From Rothia koreensis (GTDB lineage: Bacteria > Actinomycetota > Actinomycetes > Actinomycetales > Micrococcaceae): 64,000 bases of DNA. Of this stretch, positions 44,214-54,481 are shown in pieces; position 1 is the stretch's first letter, and the number at the start of each line of letters is the position of its first letter. A program made the position numbers and the translations under genes. The notes beneath the pieces are model-generated. The model was not told the DNA's origin. It saw nothing but the letters and a program-made list of their open reading frames with translations, and made no database searches. The DNA is taken from assembly GCF_004136575.1 (NCBI RefSeq), contig NZ_NOIQ01000012.1:1-64000 (forward strand), read 5' to 3'.

Positions 44214-46772
44214 ATGGCCCCCCGCCGCAAGTCGTCGCACACTCCAGAGGATTTCCCGCTCGACGTCGTCGAGAACATCGTCGATATCGATGTGTCCTCC
44301 GAAATGGAGACGAGCTTCCTCGAGTACTCGTACTCGGTGATCTATTCGCGGGCGCTCCCGGACGCGCGGGACGGTCTCAAACCGGTCCAGAGACGAATCC
44401 TCTATATGATGACGCAGATGGGCCTGCGACCAGACCGGGGCCACGTGAAGTCGGCCCGCGTGGTCGGCGAGGTCATGGGCAAGCTCCACCCCCACGGCGA
44501 CGGGGCGATCTACGACGCGATGGTCCGCCTCGCCCAGCATTTCGCGATGCGGCTGCCGCTCGTGGACGGACACGGCAACTTCGGCTCCGTCGACGACGGC
44601 CCCGCCGCGGCGCGGTACACCGAAGCCCGCATGGCTCCCGCAGCCCTCGCGCTGACCGGTGACCTGGACGAGGACGTCGTCGACTTCGTCCCGAACTACG
44701 ACAACCAGTTCACGCAGCCAGGGGTCCTCCCGGCCGCCTTCCCCAACCTTCTGGTCAACGGCACCTCCGGCATCGCCGTCGGCATGGCCACGAACATGGC
44801 CCCTCACAACCTCCGCGAGGTCATCGCCGGGGCGCGGCACCTGATCGACAACCCGGACGCGAGTCTCGAAGACATCATGCGGTTCATTCCCGGGCCGGAC
44901 CTGCCCACGGGAGGCAAGATCGTCGGCCTGTCCGGGATCAAGGACGCCTACGCGACCGGCCGCGGCTCCTTCAAATCCCGCGCCAAGATCACGGTCGAAC
45001 AGGTCACCGCGCGCAAGCAGGGCCTGGTCATCACCGAATTGCCGTACCTGGTCGGGACCGAGAAGGTCATCGACAAGATCAAGGACGGCGTCCAGTCGAA
45101 GAAGCTGTCCGGAATTTCCGACGTCGTCGACCTGACCGACCGCAAGAACGGCACCCGGCTCGTGGTCGAACTCAAGAACGGATTCAACCCGCACGCCGTC
45201 ATGCAGTCCTTGTTCAAGCACACGCCGCTCGAGGACTCCTTCGGCATCAACAACGTCGCCCTGGTGGATGGGCAGCCACAGACCCTGGGGCTTCTGGACC
45301 TGCTCAGGGTCTACGTGGAGCACCGCATCGACGTCGTTCGTCGACGCACGACCTACCGGCTCGGCAAGTCCAAGGACAGGCTGCACCTGGTCGAGGGCCT
45401 GCTCGTTGCCATCCTCGACATCGACGAAGTCATCGAGATCATCCGCTCCTCCGACCAGACGGCCCAGGCTCGGGAACGACTCATGATGGTCTTCGACCTG
45501 AGCGAAGCCCAGGCGAACCACATCCTGGAACTGCGTCTGCGTCAGCTGACCAAGTTCTCCCGCATCGAGCTGGAGGCCGAGAGGGACGAGCTCAGGGCCA
45601 CCATCGCCGAGCTCGAGTCGATCCTGGCCTCGGACCAGAAGTTGCGCGGCGTCGTCTCGGATGAGCTGGGCGAGGTCGCCGAGCGGTACGGGACCGACCG
45701 ACGGACCGAGCTGGCGGACTCGGACGACCTGGCCGCGCTCGCCTCGGCGGCCACGGACAGCGGCGCCGCCTCCACGAAGAAAGGGTTGGGTCTGGCTCTG
45801 GAAATCGCGGACGACCCGTGTTGGGTCGCCCTGTCCACTTCGGGACAACTCGGTCGCACCCCTGGGGGCCCACGCGGGCGGGAGTCCTTCGAGGATCCGG
45901 GCAAGAGGATCAAGCACGATGCGCTGCGCTCGCTGGTTCCGGCCACGGCGCGTGGGGAAATCGGTGCGGTTGTCTCGTCCGGGCGCATGGTGCGGATCAA
46001 TGTGATGGACATTCCGCTGATGGAGTTGTCGGGCAGCGCACCGAACCTCGGAACCGGGGTCAAGGTCAAGGAATTCCTGACGCTGGAGAAGAATGAGTCG
46101 CTGATTGCGTTGGTCCCCCTGAATCAGGTCATCGCGCTGGGCACGGCCCAGGGCGTGGTCAAGCGGGTCAACCCGGACTACCCGTTGAACAGGGACGACT
46201 GGCCGATCATTGCGCTCAAGGCCGGAGACGAGGTGGTGGGGGCCTGCCACGCATCGAATGACGACAACCTGGTGTTCATCACCCGCGAGGCCAAGTTGCT
46301 GACCTTCGACGCCGCCAAGGTGCGCCCGCAGGGCAAGAGCGCCGGTGGCGTGGCGGGCATCAAGGTCGCCGAAGGCGACAGAGTCATCTACTTCGGTGCG
46401 TTGTCCCCCACCGAGTCGGCCGTGGTCGTGACGGTCTCCGAAGCCGACGAATCGTTGCCGGGGACGGAAGCCGGATCGGCCAAGATCACCGAATTCGGGG
46501 AGTATCCGGCCAAGGGCCGTGCGACGGGCGGTGTCCGGGCGCATCGTTTCCTGAAGGGCGAATCCGGTCTGAAGCTCGCCTGGGCGGGCAGAGGCCCGGC
46601 GAAGGCTGTCTCGGCCGCGGGCGTCGCCCGATCCCTCCCGACCGAGTTCGGCGCTCGGGACGGTTCCGGCGTGCCCCTGTCCCAATCGATCGACGCGATC
46701 GGCCCCGCTCTCGGGTCCGGCGCCGAGGACGGTTCGGTCCGGGACGACGCCGACGACACCGTCGACCCCTGA
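44214..46772 (+). CDS. parC: DNA topoisomerase IV subunit A
   Basis: ParC is the DNA-cleaving subunit of topoisomerase IV, which unlinks daughter chromosomes. The 852-residue chain has the catalytic Tyr135 in ARYTEARM, the DNA-gate helix [12 protein letters not shown] (92-103) and a C-terminal beta-pinwheel (from about 520). It lacks the glutamate-rich GyrA tail and has a worn GyrA box, which favours ParC. The quinolone-contact Ser and Glu of E. coli ParC are Gly97 and Asp101 here. The partner parE lies 9 kb away on the other strand. The Pat-like gene is divergent with 85 nt between. Confidence 0.92.
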   Translation: MAPRRKSSHTPEDFPLDVVENIVDIDVSSEMETSFLEYSYSVIYSRALPDARDGLKPVQRRILYMMTQMGLRPDRGHVKSARVVGEVMGKLHPHGDGAIYDAMVRLAQHFAMRLPLVDGHGNFGSVDDGPAAARYTEARMAPAALALTGDLDEDVVDFVPNYDNQFTQPGVLPAAFPNLLVNGTSGIAVGMATNMAPHNLREVIAGARHLIDNPDASLEDIMRFIPGPDLPTGGKIVGLSGIKDAYATGRGSFKSRAKITVEQVTARKQGLVITELPYLVGTEKVIDKIKDGVQSKKLSGISDVVDLTDRKNGTRLVVELKNGFNPHAVMQSLFKHTPLEDSFGINNVALVDGQPQTLGLLDLLRVYVEHRIDVVRRRTTYRLGKSKDRLHLVEGLLVAILDIDEVIEIIRSSDQTAQARERLMMVFDLSEAQANHILELRLRQLTKFSRIELEAERDELRATIAELESILASDQKLRGVVSDELGEVAERYGTDRRTELADSDDLAALASAATDSGAASTKKGLGLALEIADDPCWVALSTSGQLGRTPGGPRGRESFEDPGKRIKHDALRSLVPATARGEIGAVVSSGRMVRINVMDIPLMELSGSAPNLGTGVKVKEFLTLEKNESLIALVPLNQVIALGTAQGVVKRVNPDYPLNRDDWPIIALKAGDEVVGACHASNDDNLVFITREAKLLTFDAAKVRPQGKSAGGVAGIKVAEGDRVIYFGALSPTESAVVVTVSEADESLPGTEAGSAKITEFGEYPAKGRATGGVRAHRFLKGESGLKLAWAGRGPAKAVSAAGVARSLPTEFGARDGSGVPLSQSIDAIGPALGSGAEDGSVRDDADDTVDP

Positions 46773-46797
46773 GCGCGCTCCGGGTCCTGGTCCCTTC

Positions 46798-47829
46798 TCA
46801 GAATCGGAGGGTCGCCCGGACCGGAACGTGATCCGAGGGTCCTTCGATGGGCATCACGTCGGCGTCGTCGACCCGCATGTCGCCGTTGACGACGACGTGG
46901 TCGATCTGGGTTCTGGTCCACGCGGCCAGGGAGCTGGGCCACGTGCCCCGGGAGACGCCTGATGCGGGAAGTGCGTCCGTGCACCCGTCGCGCCTTGGGA
47001 TCGTGGCCATGTGTCCGTGCCACGGGTTGGCGTTGTAGTCGCCCGCGGCAATGACCGGGCGCGGCGAGTCGTCGCGACGCGGCGTGCACACGTCGTCCAG
47101 GACCGAGCCGACGTCGCTGTCCCACTGGTCCATCCATCGCGGAACCGGGCTCGCCGTGTGGACTCCCAGAACCACGGGGTTCGACGACGCGGGGTCGGCC
47201 GGCCGGAGGGCGAGAGTCCCCACTGTCGGCTCCTCGCCCTCGGCGATCTGGTACGTACCGAGGCTCTTGGAAATCAGCACGCTGGTCGGTGAGAGGCCGG
47301 AGCCGGTACTCGTGGCAAAGACTTGGTAGTCCGAGTCCTTGCCGAGCTCGGAGAGGTACTTCTCGAGCGGGCCCGTGCTGGCCTCGGGGAGCACGACGAC
47401 TTCGGGGTTGCCCCGGACCACGTGCCCGAGGTCGGCTCGGGTGAGTTCGTCGTGGACATTCCAGCTGACCACCGACATCGTCCGCCCCTCGGTCGGCCCC
47501 TCCTGCGGACCCGACACCGGGTGGAGAGCCAGCCCCACGCACATCGCCGAGACGAGGAAGCCCACCAGGGGCGTCCCGTTGGGCCGTCGGTTCCGCCCGG
47601 ACACGCGTCGCAGAAGCCATCCGGCGGCGATCCAGACGAGGAAGAATATCGCCATGATTCCGCCGATGATCTGCGGAAATGCGAGGACCTGCCCCACGAC
47701 GAGACTCGTGGTCCACGGGGCGGCCAGCCCCGTTCCCTGGCGCTGGAGCCATGGGGTCAGCAGCACGAACAGAAGGTAGAAGGCGGGGATCAGGGCGACG
47801 GTCGAGAGAACCTTCAGTGTGCGGCGCAT
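46798..47829 (-). CDS. Membrane-anchored endonuclease/exonuclease/phosphatase (EEP) family protein
   Basis: A 343-residue protein with three probable membrane helices in the first 115 residues and an EEP domain from about 118. MSVVSWNVHDEL gives the first Asn of the active site, VVLPEAS gives the metal-binding Glu, AGDYNANP carries Asp and Asn, and GPSDHVPVRATL gives the terminal Asp-His pair. The catalytic domain is probably outside the cell. DNA or phospho-lipid substrates are both possible. The ATG at 47829 has AGGAG 12 nt upstream. Confidence 0.88.
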   Translation of the reverse strand: MRRTLKVLSTVALIPAFYLLFVLLTPWLQRQGTGLAAPWTTSLVVGQVLAFPQIIGGIMAIFFLVWIAAGWLLRRVSGRNRRPNGTPLVGFLVSAMCVGLALHPVSGPQEGPTEGRTMSVVSWNVHDELTRADLGHVVRGNPEVVVLPEASTGPLEKYLSELGKDSDYQVFATSTGSGLSPTSVLISKSLGTYQIAEGEEPTVGTLALRPADPASSNPVVLGVHTASPVPRWMDQWDSDVGSVLDDVCTPRRDDSPRPVIAAGDYNANPWHGHMATIPRRDGCTDALPASGVSRGTWPSSLAAWTRTQIDHVVVNGDMRVDDADVMPIEGPSDHVPVRATLRF

Positions 47830-47895
47830 GTGCTGTGCTGCTCCTTGAACGCCCGCAGGCGCGCTCGGGGTTCGACCCTGCCGCACGCGGCCCAA

Positions 47896-50800
47896 CTACT
47901 GGCCTGCGCCACGTCCCAGGGTGACGACGGACCGGCAGTGGCCGAGATCGGTGGGGCGATGTGAAATGACTATAGTACCCGGGCCCGCTTCGTCGGAGGA
48001 GCCTCGGGTTGCCCTGTCGAGTTCCTCGACCAGAGCCGCGGCCGAAGGCTCGTCAAGGTGGGCCGTCGGTTCGTCGACCAGGAGGAAGGGCGCATTGGTC
48101 AGAAGCGCTCGGGCCATCGCGAGCCGTTGGCGCTGTCCCCCGGACAATCGCGATCCGCCGGCGCCGACGCGGGTGTCCAGCCCGTACTCCATCGAGTCCA
48201 GGAGACTTCCGAGACCGACCCGGCGCACCATGGTGTCGAGTTCCTGGTCCGACGGAGCCGACTCCCGGGGTCTGGCCAGCAGCAGGTTTCCGCGCACCGT
48301 CGAATCGAAGATGTAGGCATCCTGCGGGCACCAGGCGGAGGCGCCGCGCAATTGCTCGGGCGCCATTTCACGGCCGTCGACGCGGATTGAGCCACGCTCC
48401 GGGCGCAGAAATCCGAGGAGGACAGCGAGGGTGGTCGTCTTGCCCGCCCCGGACGGGCCGGTGATCCCGAGCGCCTGGCCGCGGCCGACCCGGCCGGTCA
48501 CGCCGCGAATCGCAGGTTCTGCCATGCCGGGCCAGCGCGCCGAAATATCGTCAAGGCACAGCTCCCGTGCTTCAGACGGCTCCGTTGGTTCCCGATCATC
48601 TCGCTGCCCGGGGATTCCTGCGGGATGCGATGGCGACTCAGGCGCTTCCGACACGGGGCTGATCTTGGCGACCAGCCGGGCGAATGCGGGCCAGGCCCGC
48701 ACGGAATCAATGGCCTGGGAGGAGGGTTCCACGAGGGCCGTGCACAGCAGAACGGGTATCGCGGCGACAGGTGCCGCGATATCGCCCGTTGACACCGGGT
48801 CCCATGCAATGACCGCGATCCCCAGTGCCGCCGCCCACCAGGTCACCAAGGACAGAGCATTGCCCAGCCCCGTCGCGGTCGCGGAACGCCGGGCGGCCGC
48901 GAGAGCGAGGCGATCCTGGCCGGCAAGGACCCTGAGGACGGCGTCGCCGAGACGGTTGCCCTTCAGGTCTTCGGCACTTTCCATCGCGCCCAGAGCGCCC
49001 CTCAGGGTTCGTTGAACGGCGTCGCGACTTGCCGTTTCGGCACGTCGGTCGGCCACCAGGACGAGCCACGGCGCCAGCAGGCTCGTCACGAGTGCCGCCG
49101 CGGCGACAACCCACGTTGCGGAGGGCACGGTCAGGTATGTGGCGATGACGGCCGCGATCATCGTGGGAACGTTGGTCGCAATCGGGAGGAGAACGCGGGG
49201 AAGAGAATCACGGACTTCGTCCACGTCCCCGACGAGCCTGTCCAAGAAGGTACCGCCCCGCAACAACGATCTGAGGCTCAGCGCGGTCTCCCCCATGGAA
49301 TCCCACGCGTTCGACCGAAGTCTGTTGGCCGCCTTGAGGACGACGTCGTGAGTCAGGAGACGTTCGAGATAGCGGAAGACCGCCCGCCCCAGACCGAAGA
49401 ACCTCACCCCCACGATCGCGACCATCAGGTACATCATCCCGGGTTGCTGTGAGGCCCTGACGATCAGCCAACCGGACAGGGCCGTCAGGGATGCGCCGAA
49501 TGCCACCGTGAGGAAGGACAGGAGGACGGGCGCCCACACTTGGGACGCACGGAGGCCCGTCACCCGGAACAGGGTTCGCAGTGTTCCCCGGACACCGGAC
49601 GTCCAGGAGCCATTGCGGCCTCCGTCTGCGCTCCACGAGCCGTGGTGCGGGGTGGCACGTCGCTCACGGTCACCGCACTCGGCTCCCAGGGCGTCCGCGG
49701 CAGTCGTGCATCCCTTCGCCGGAGCGCTCGTGACCCGTTCACTCCGGGTGGCCTGGACATGTCGGACGAGGCGACCCGCCTGGTCGAGGTCTATGCGGCC
49801 CGCAGAGCTCGGGGCCGCCGCCGGATCGTGGGTTACCCACAGAACAGTCGCCCCCGATTCGGTCAGCTCCCGCAATGCGTCGCTGACCATGCCGGCGGCC
49901 CGGCGGTCAAGGTGCGCCGTCGGCTCGTCGACGAGCACCAGCCACTGGCTCGGCCCCATCGAACGCGCATGCAGATTTCCCCCGGCGGGGCGTACCGCGG
50001 CCAGAACGCGGGCAATCGCGAGGCGACGTGCCTGGCCCGCGGACAACGCCGCGGGTGCCACGGAGCCGAGGTCTTCGAGGCCGACCGACCTGAGCGAGGC
50101 GTCGATCACCGGCCCCCACAGTGCCCGAGCCCGAGTCGCCTCCTCCTGGGATTCTCCGTTCTGCCCCGTCAGGTCGCCCAGCCACGTGGAAGCGTTCTCC
50201 GGATTCGCATAGAGGCCCACCTCCTCCACGACCGTGGCCGCAAGAAAACTGGGCGACTGTCCGATCCAAGCGACCGAGTCGGGTACGAAGACGGAACCGG
50301 CGACGGCCGTCCGGTCGCCGGCCCGGGCGTCGTGTCCGTCGCGCACCATGTCGGCCATGGTCTTGAGCAAAGTGGTTTTCCCGCAGCCGGAGGGGCCGGT
50401 GAGGAGGGTTGTGGTTTTCGGTTCCAGGACGAAGGACACATCGTCGAGCGCTCGTCCTCGGCCGGGGTACTCGACCGTGAGCCCCGATACCGAAATTGCG
50501 GCGTCCGAAGAAGGCGAAACCACGGATGCGCCGGTGGGTTCCTCGAGGATCTCTTCCGAGCGGCGCAGGGCGTCGACGCCGTCCTGGGATTGGTGGAAAG
50601 CGGTCCCGACATCTCGCAGGGGCTGGAAGCACTCCGGTGCCAGCAACAGGACCAGCAACGCGGTGTCGAGACCGATCTGGCCCGAGACGAGACGCAATCC
50701 GATGAACACCGCCACGAGAGCCACCGAGATGGTGGTAATCAGCTCGAGGGCGAGGGAGGACTGGAACGCCGAGCGCAGGGTCGTCATGGTTCGCTTCCGG

Positions 50801-51639
50801 TACGACTCCCCCAAATCGTTCAGGGCCCGGGACTGCGCTTGCTCCCTCTTCAGACCGACCAGGACGGGCAGGCCGCGAGAGAGCTCGACGATGTGCTGGG
50901 ACAGCCTCAGCAATTGGGACTGGGCTTCGCGCGTGTCGTTCTGGGTCGTTTTCCCGATGAGGACCATGAAAACGGGAACCAGGGGCAGGGTCAGCACCAG
51001 CACCAAGGCGCTGATGGGGTCGGCCAGAAGCACCACAACCAGCAGGATTGCCGGGATGACTCCTGTGGAGACCAGTGCCGTGATTGTTCTGACGTAGTAG
51101 TCGTCCAGGGCGTCCAACCCGCGGGAGACGAGGACTGCCACGGCGCCGTCGGATGCGGCCGTTCCGCCGGCGGTCCGGGAGCGCGGAGCTGAGAGAACTC
51201 GACGCAGCACGCCCTGACGGATCGTCGACTTCGTCTCGGTCGCCGCGCGCTGCGCTGCAACCGAGAGACCCCAATCCGCGAGCGCCCGGAGTGCCAGGCC
51301 CGCCACGCCGAGAACCGCGGCACCCCAGGACCACGAGCCGGGATCGGACCCTGTCAGCCAGTGAGGGAGGATACCGTCTGCCCCGGCGGAGTGGGACCCG
51401 ATGAAGTCGGTCCACCCGGTGGAGGCCGTTCTGCCCACCCCGTGGGAGGCCGCGGTGAAGGCCGCCTGCGCGAGAGCGGTCATCAACGACCCCACGGCCG
51501 CGGAGAACCCAACGAGTCCGAGGGCTCTCAGCGCGCTCAGGGCACCCAGAACCGGGAGGACTCGTCGTGCATGCGGGCCCAACGGCGGACGCCGGTTCGC
51601 CCGCCGCCGGTCCTGTTGGTCGTTGTCGGCGACGCTCAC
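47896..51639 (-). CDS. cydDC: Fused CydDC ABC exporter for cytochrome bd assembly
   Basis: A 1247-residue fusion of both halves of the thiol exporter needed to mature cytochrome bd. The CydD half has its membrane domain at about 25-345 and nucleotide domain at about 385-640 with GPSGCGKTT and LSAGQARRLAIARVL. A linker leads to the CydC half: membrane domain about 715-1000, Walker A GPSGAGKTT near 1061 and signature LSGGQRQRLAMARAL. Known homologues export cysteine or glutathione; actinobacteria would use other thiols. The fusion is the common actinobacterial form. It follows cydB by 9 nt. Confidence 0.95.
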   Translation of the reverse strand: MSVADNDQQDRRRANRRPPLGPHARRVLPVLGALSALRALGLVGFSAAVGSLMTALAQAAFTAASHGVGRTASTGWTDFIGSHSAGADGILPHWLTGSDPGSWSWGAAVLGVAGLALRALADWGLSVAAQRAATETKSTIRQGVLRRVLSAPRSRTAGGTAASDGAVAVLVSRGLDALDDYYVRTITALVSTGVIPAILLVVVLLADPISALVLVLTLPLVPVFMVLIGKTTQNDTREAQSQLLRLSQHIVELSRGLPVLVGLKREQAQSRALNDLGESYRKRTMTTLRSAFQSSLALELITTISVALVAVFIGLRLVSGQIGLDTALLVLLLAPECFQPLRDVGTAFHQSQDGVDALRRSEEILEEPTGASVVSPSSDAAISVSGLTVEYPGRGRALDDVSFVLEPKTTTLLTGPSGCGKTTLLKTMADMVRDGHDARAGDRTAVAGSVFVPDSVAWIGQSPSFLAATVVEEVGLYANPENASTWLGDLTGQNGESQEEATRARALWGPVIDASLRSVGLEDLGSVAPAALSAGQARRLAIARVLAAVRPAGGNLHARSMGPSQWLVLVDEPTAHLDRRAAGMVSDALRELTESGATVLWVTHDPAAAPSSAGRIDLDQAGRLVRHVQATRSERVTSAPAKGCTTAADALGAECGDRERRATPHHGSWSADGGRNGSWTSGVRGTLRTLFRVTGLRASQVWAPVLLSFLTVAFGASLTALSGWLIVRASQQPGMMYLMVAIVGVRFFGLGRAVFRYLERLLTHDVVLKAANRLRSNAWDSMGETALSLRSLLRGGTFLDRLVGDVDEVRDSLPRVLLPIATNVPTMIAAVIATYLTVPSATWVVAAAALVTSLLAPWLVLVADRRAETASRDAVQRTLRGALGAMESAEDLKGNRLGDAVLRVLAGQDRLALAAARRSATATGLGNALSLVTWWAAALGIAVIAWDPVSTGDIAAPVAAIPVLLCTALVEPSSQAIDSVRAWPAFARLVAKISPVSEAPESPSHPAGIPGQRDDREPTEPSEARELCLDDISARWPGMAEPAIRGVTGRVGRGQALGITGPSGAGKTTTLAVLLGFLRPERGSIRVDGREMAPEQLRGASAWCPQDAYIFDSTVRGNLLLARPRESAPSDQELDTMVRRVGLGSLLDSMEYGLDTRVGAGGSRLSGGQRQRLAMARALLTNAPFLLVDEPTAHLDEPSAAALVEELDRATRGSSDEAGPGTIVISHRPTDLGHCRSVVTLGRGAGQ

Positions 51640-51648
51640 AACAATCGG

Positions 51649-52713
51649 TCAGCCCGCGTTGGGGTGCTCGGAGAGTTCCGTGATTCTGTGCGCCTCGGGA
51701 ATGTGCTCCGCCGAGAGCCGCTTGCGGAACACCCAGTAGGTCCACCCCTGGTAGAGAAACAGCACGGGGAGCCCTATGGCTGCCACGATGGTCATGATCT
51801 TCAGCGTGTACGGCGATGACGACGCATTCGCAATGGTCAACGTGGTCCCATCCGCCATGGTGGTCGGCAAGACGTTCGGGTAGGCGGCCATGAAGATCGA
51901 CAGGGCCCCGAAGACCGCGAATCCCGCAATGGCCGTGAAGGCAATACCTTCCCGCCCCCTGATCGCGAAGATCCAGGACGCGAGGGCCGCTGCGGCCGCG
52001 ATGACCAGCAGGGTCAACGACAGCGGGGTCGCGCCGATCACCTGGAGCCACACGGCCCACGCAACCATCGGCAGCAGGGCCACGGGAAGGATCCGAACCA
52101 TCATGGTTCGCGCCCGATGACGCACCTCGCCGTCCGTCTTGAGGGCCAGGAATGCCAGCCCGTGGACCAGACTGAAGCCGACCATGCCCAAGCCGCCGAT
52201 CACGGCCGGCACGGTCAGCCACGCGAACGGACCACCGACGCGGTCCGCATTGTCGTTCAGCGGAAGCCCCGTCGTCGTGATGGCGAGGGCCGCTCCGATG
52301 AGGAACGCGATGAAGAACGACGCCACGGACATGATCGCGTTCCACCGGGGCTCCCACCGAGGGCCCGTCAACTTGCCCCTGTATTCGATCGACACTGCTC
52401 TCAGGATCAGTGCCAGGAGGATCAGGGTCAGCGGAATGTACAGCGCCGAGAACAGCGCGGCATACCACATCGGGAATGCGGCAAAGATGGCCGCGCCACC
52501 GGTCACCAGCCATACCTCGTTGCCGTCCCATACGGGACCGATCGTGTTCAGCAGCAGACGGCGTTCCTTCTCATTGCGGGAGAAGATCCGCCCCATCAGC
52601 ATGCCGACGCCGAGGTCGAACCCATCGAGAACGATGTATCCGATGAGAAGCACTCCGACCACGAGGAACCACAGGGTCGGCAATCCGGGTTGTCCAACAA
52701 ATTCTTCGAACAT
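51649..52713 (-). CDS. cydB: Cytochrome bd ubiquinol/menaquinol oxidase subunit II
   Basis: CydB is the second core subunit of the bd oxidase, which reduces oxygen at low tension without pumping protons. The 354-residue chain begins with LPTLWFLVVGVLLIGYIVLDGFDLGVGML and has GPVWDGNEVWLVTGGAAIFAAFP, both diagnostic, with nine expected membrane helices. It follows cydA by 12 nt and precedes cydDC. Confidence 0.97.
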   Translation of the reverse strand: MFEEFVGQPGLPTLWFLVVGVLLIGYIVLDGFDLGVGMLMGRIFSRNEKERRLLLNTIGPVWDGNEVWLVTGGAAIFAAFPMWYAALFSALYIPLTLILLALILRAVSIEYRGKLTGPRWEPRWNAIMSVASFFIAFLIGAALAITTTGLPLNDNADRVGGPFAWLTVPAVIGGLGMVGFSLVHGLAFLALKTDGEVRHRARTMMVRILPVALLPMVAWAVWLQVIGATPLSLTLLVIAAAAALASWIFAIRGREGIAFTAIAGFAVFGALSIFMAAYPNVLPTTMADGTTLTIANASSSPYTLKIMTIVAAIGLPVLFLYQGWTYWVFRKRLSAEHIPEAHRITELSEHPNAG

Positions 52714-52725
52714 GATGGGTTGCTC

Positions 52726-54309
52726 CTAGTAGGCGAAGGCCAGGACGTCGTCGTTCTTGTGGCTGTCGGGGTCGTTCGTGTCGTCGTCGTCCTTGTCGGG
52801 CGTGACCAGCTCCGGCATGGAGGCGACAACTCCTGTTCTGACGTACCTGGCGATCAGGAATACCTCCACGACCATCAGGACGGCATAGATGAGGACCAGG
52901 GAGATGAGCGAGAACAGCAACTCGCCCGCGGACACATTCGGCGAAACCGCCGCCTCGGTGAACATGTAGATCCGTTGTCCGAGGGGCAGATCCGGGTTGG
53001 GGGCGACGACGAATGGCTGCCGCCCCATCTCGGTGAACACCCACCCGGTGACATTGGCGCCGAAGGGCGCGAGGATGCCGAAGACGGCCAGGCGCATGAG
53101 CCACTTGGATTGTGGGACCGTCCCCTTTCTGGTCAGCCACCACGCCAGAGCGCAGGCGAGGGCGGCCAGGCCCCCGAAGGTGATCATGAGCCGGAATCCC
53201 CAGTAGGTGACGATCATCAGCGGCACGTAGTGGATGTCTTCACCGGCACGATCCCCGTACTGGGGTTCGTCTCCCAAATTGGTTCCGTACATGTGCTCGT
53301 ACTCGGGCTGCAACGTGTTGATGCCCTTGACGTCCGTGTGGAAGTTGTCGTGGGCCAAGAAGGACAGCAGACCCGGAATCTCGAAAATGGTGTCCACGTT
53401 CGAGCAGTTGCGTGCGCTGGGGTCGGAAAGGGTCAGCACGGAGAATGCGGTGCCGTCGTGGCATGCGGCCTCGGCGGCCGCCATCTTGAGAGGTTGCTGG
53501 TGGATCATGAGCTGGGCCTGGGCGTGGCCGCTGAATGCGGTCCCGAGGAAGCCGATGACTCCGATGAGGATGCCGATGCGAAGGGAGCGGAACCACACCG
53601 CGTAGTCCTTCTTGTCCTGGGCGCCCTTGCCGGAGTCTCCGACGACCACGTAGCCGTTCTCATCGACCGTGTCGATTCCCTGGCTGCGCCGCTTCCACAG
53701 CTTGTACCAAGCGATGCCCAGCAGGAACGATCCGGCGACGGCCACCGAGCCGAAGAGCGTGTGGATGATGGCCACGATCGCCGTGTTGTTCGTCAGCACA
53801 GCCATCACGTCGTTCAGGATGGGGCGACCGTCCACGATGTCGTACCCGACGGGATGCTGCATCCACGAGTTGGCGATCACGATGAAGAACGCGGACAGCC
53901 ACGAGGCCGCGACCGCGGCGAGAAGGCAGAGGGCGTGGATGGCGGGCTTGAGTTTCTTCCACCCGAAGATCCACAGACCGAGGAACGTCGACTCGACGAA
54001 GAAGGCCAGCAGACCTTCCATGGCCAAGGGAGCACCGAAGACGTCCCCCACGAATCGGGAGTACTCGCTCCATGCCATTCCGAATTGGAATTCCTGGACG
54101 AGGCCGGTGGCCACGCCCATGATGAAGTTGATCAGGTACAGCTTTCCCCAGAATTTTGTCATCCTGAGGTACTCTTCTTTTCCTGTCCTGACCCACATGA
54201 GGTTCAGGATCGCGACGACCATCCCCAGTCCCAGGGTCAGTGGAACCATCATGAAGTGATAGACGGTGGTGGTCCCGAATTGCCAGCGGGCGATTTCTAC
54301 AGTATCCAC
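52726..54309 (-). CDS. cydA: Cytochrome bd oxidase subunit I
   Basis: CydA carries hemes b558, b595 and d and oxidises menaquinol. The 527-residue protein starts with the family ARWQFGTTTVYHFMMVPLTLG, in which the His is a heme ligand. QPLKMAAAEA marks the quinol loop, which is of short type, and MGRQPF comes before the last helices. The C-terminal tail is acidic. A GTG with GAGGAGAACC upstream is the start. It is the first gene of cydABDC; redox regulation (for example Rex) is expected but I see no clear operator. Confidence 0.97.
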   Translation of the reverse strand: MDTVEIARWQFGTTTVYHFMMVPLTLGLGMVVAILNLMWVRTGKEEYLRMTKFWGKLYLINFIMGVATGLVQEFQFGMAWSEYSRFVGDVFGAPLAMEGLLAFFVESTFLGLWIFGWKKLKPAIHALCLLAAVAASWLSAFFIVIANSWMQHPVGYDIVDGRPILNDVMAVLTNNTAIVAIIHTLFGSVAVAGSFLLGIAWYKLWKRRSQGIDTVDENGYVVVGDSGKGAQDKKDYAVWFRSLRIGILIGVIGFLGTAFSGHAQAQLMIHQQPLKMAAAEAACHDGTAFSVLTLSDPSARNCSNVDTIFEIPGLLSFLAHDNFHTDVKGINTLQPEYEHMYGTNLGDEPQYGDRAGEDIHYVPLMIVTYWGFRLMITFGGLAALACALAWWLTRKGTVPQSKWLMRLAVFGILAPFGANVTGWVFTEMGRQPFVVAPNPDLPLGQRIYMFTEAAVSPNVSAGELLFSLISLVLIYAVLMVVEVFLIARYVRTGVVASMPELVTPDKDDDDTNDPDSHKNDDVLAFAY

Positions 54310-54443
54310 GGTTCTCCTCGCGCTACTGAAAGCACTCGACCGGTCCGAACGGGCCGGATACCTACAAGGTAGCAACCGGTTCTGGGCGTCCGACGAGCCC
54401 GTCGGGCCGACGTCTTGACAGCCCGGAAAGGGTAATTTTCACC

Positions 54444-54471
54444 CTTTGGGGCCCGCCACGAGGCCCCAAAG
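54444..54471 (-). terminator. Hairpin terminator after mdh
   Basis: CTTTGGGGCC and its complement form a 10-bp stem with an 8-nt loop, 11 nt after the mdh stop. The minus-strand tail (GGGTGAAAATT) is not a clean T run, so efficiency is uncertain. Confidence 0.65.
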
Positions 54472-54481
54472 AGCGAATCAC

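Noticed and set aside
44208-46685. 825-codon open frame opposite parC
   Set aside because: Antisense shadow. ParC catalytic residues and the start context are on plus.
49907-52531. 874-codon minus-strand frame overlapping cydDC and cydB
   Set aside because: Alternate frame of two real genes, rich in Arg/Gly/Pro with no domain.
54444-54471. Attachment site or small integrated element near mdh
   Set aside because: Only a hairpin with loop is present. No direct repeats, integrase or tRNA fragment lie nearby.
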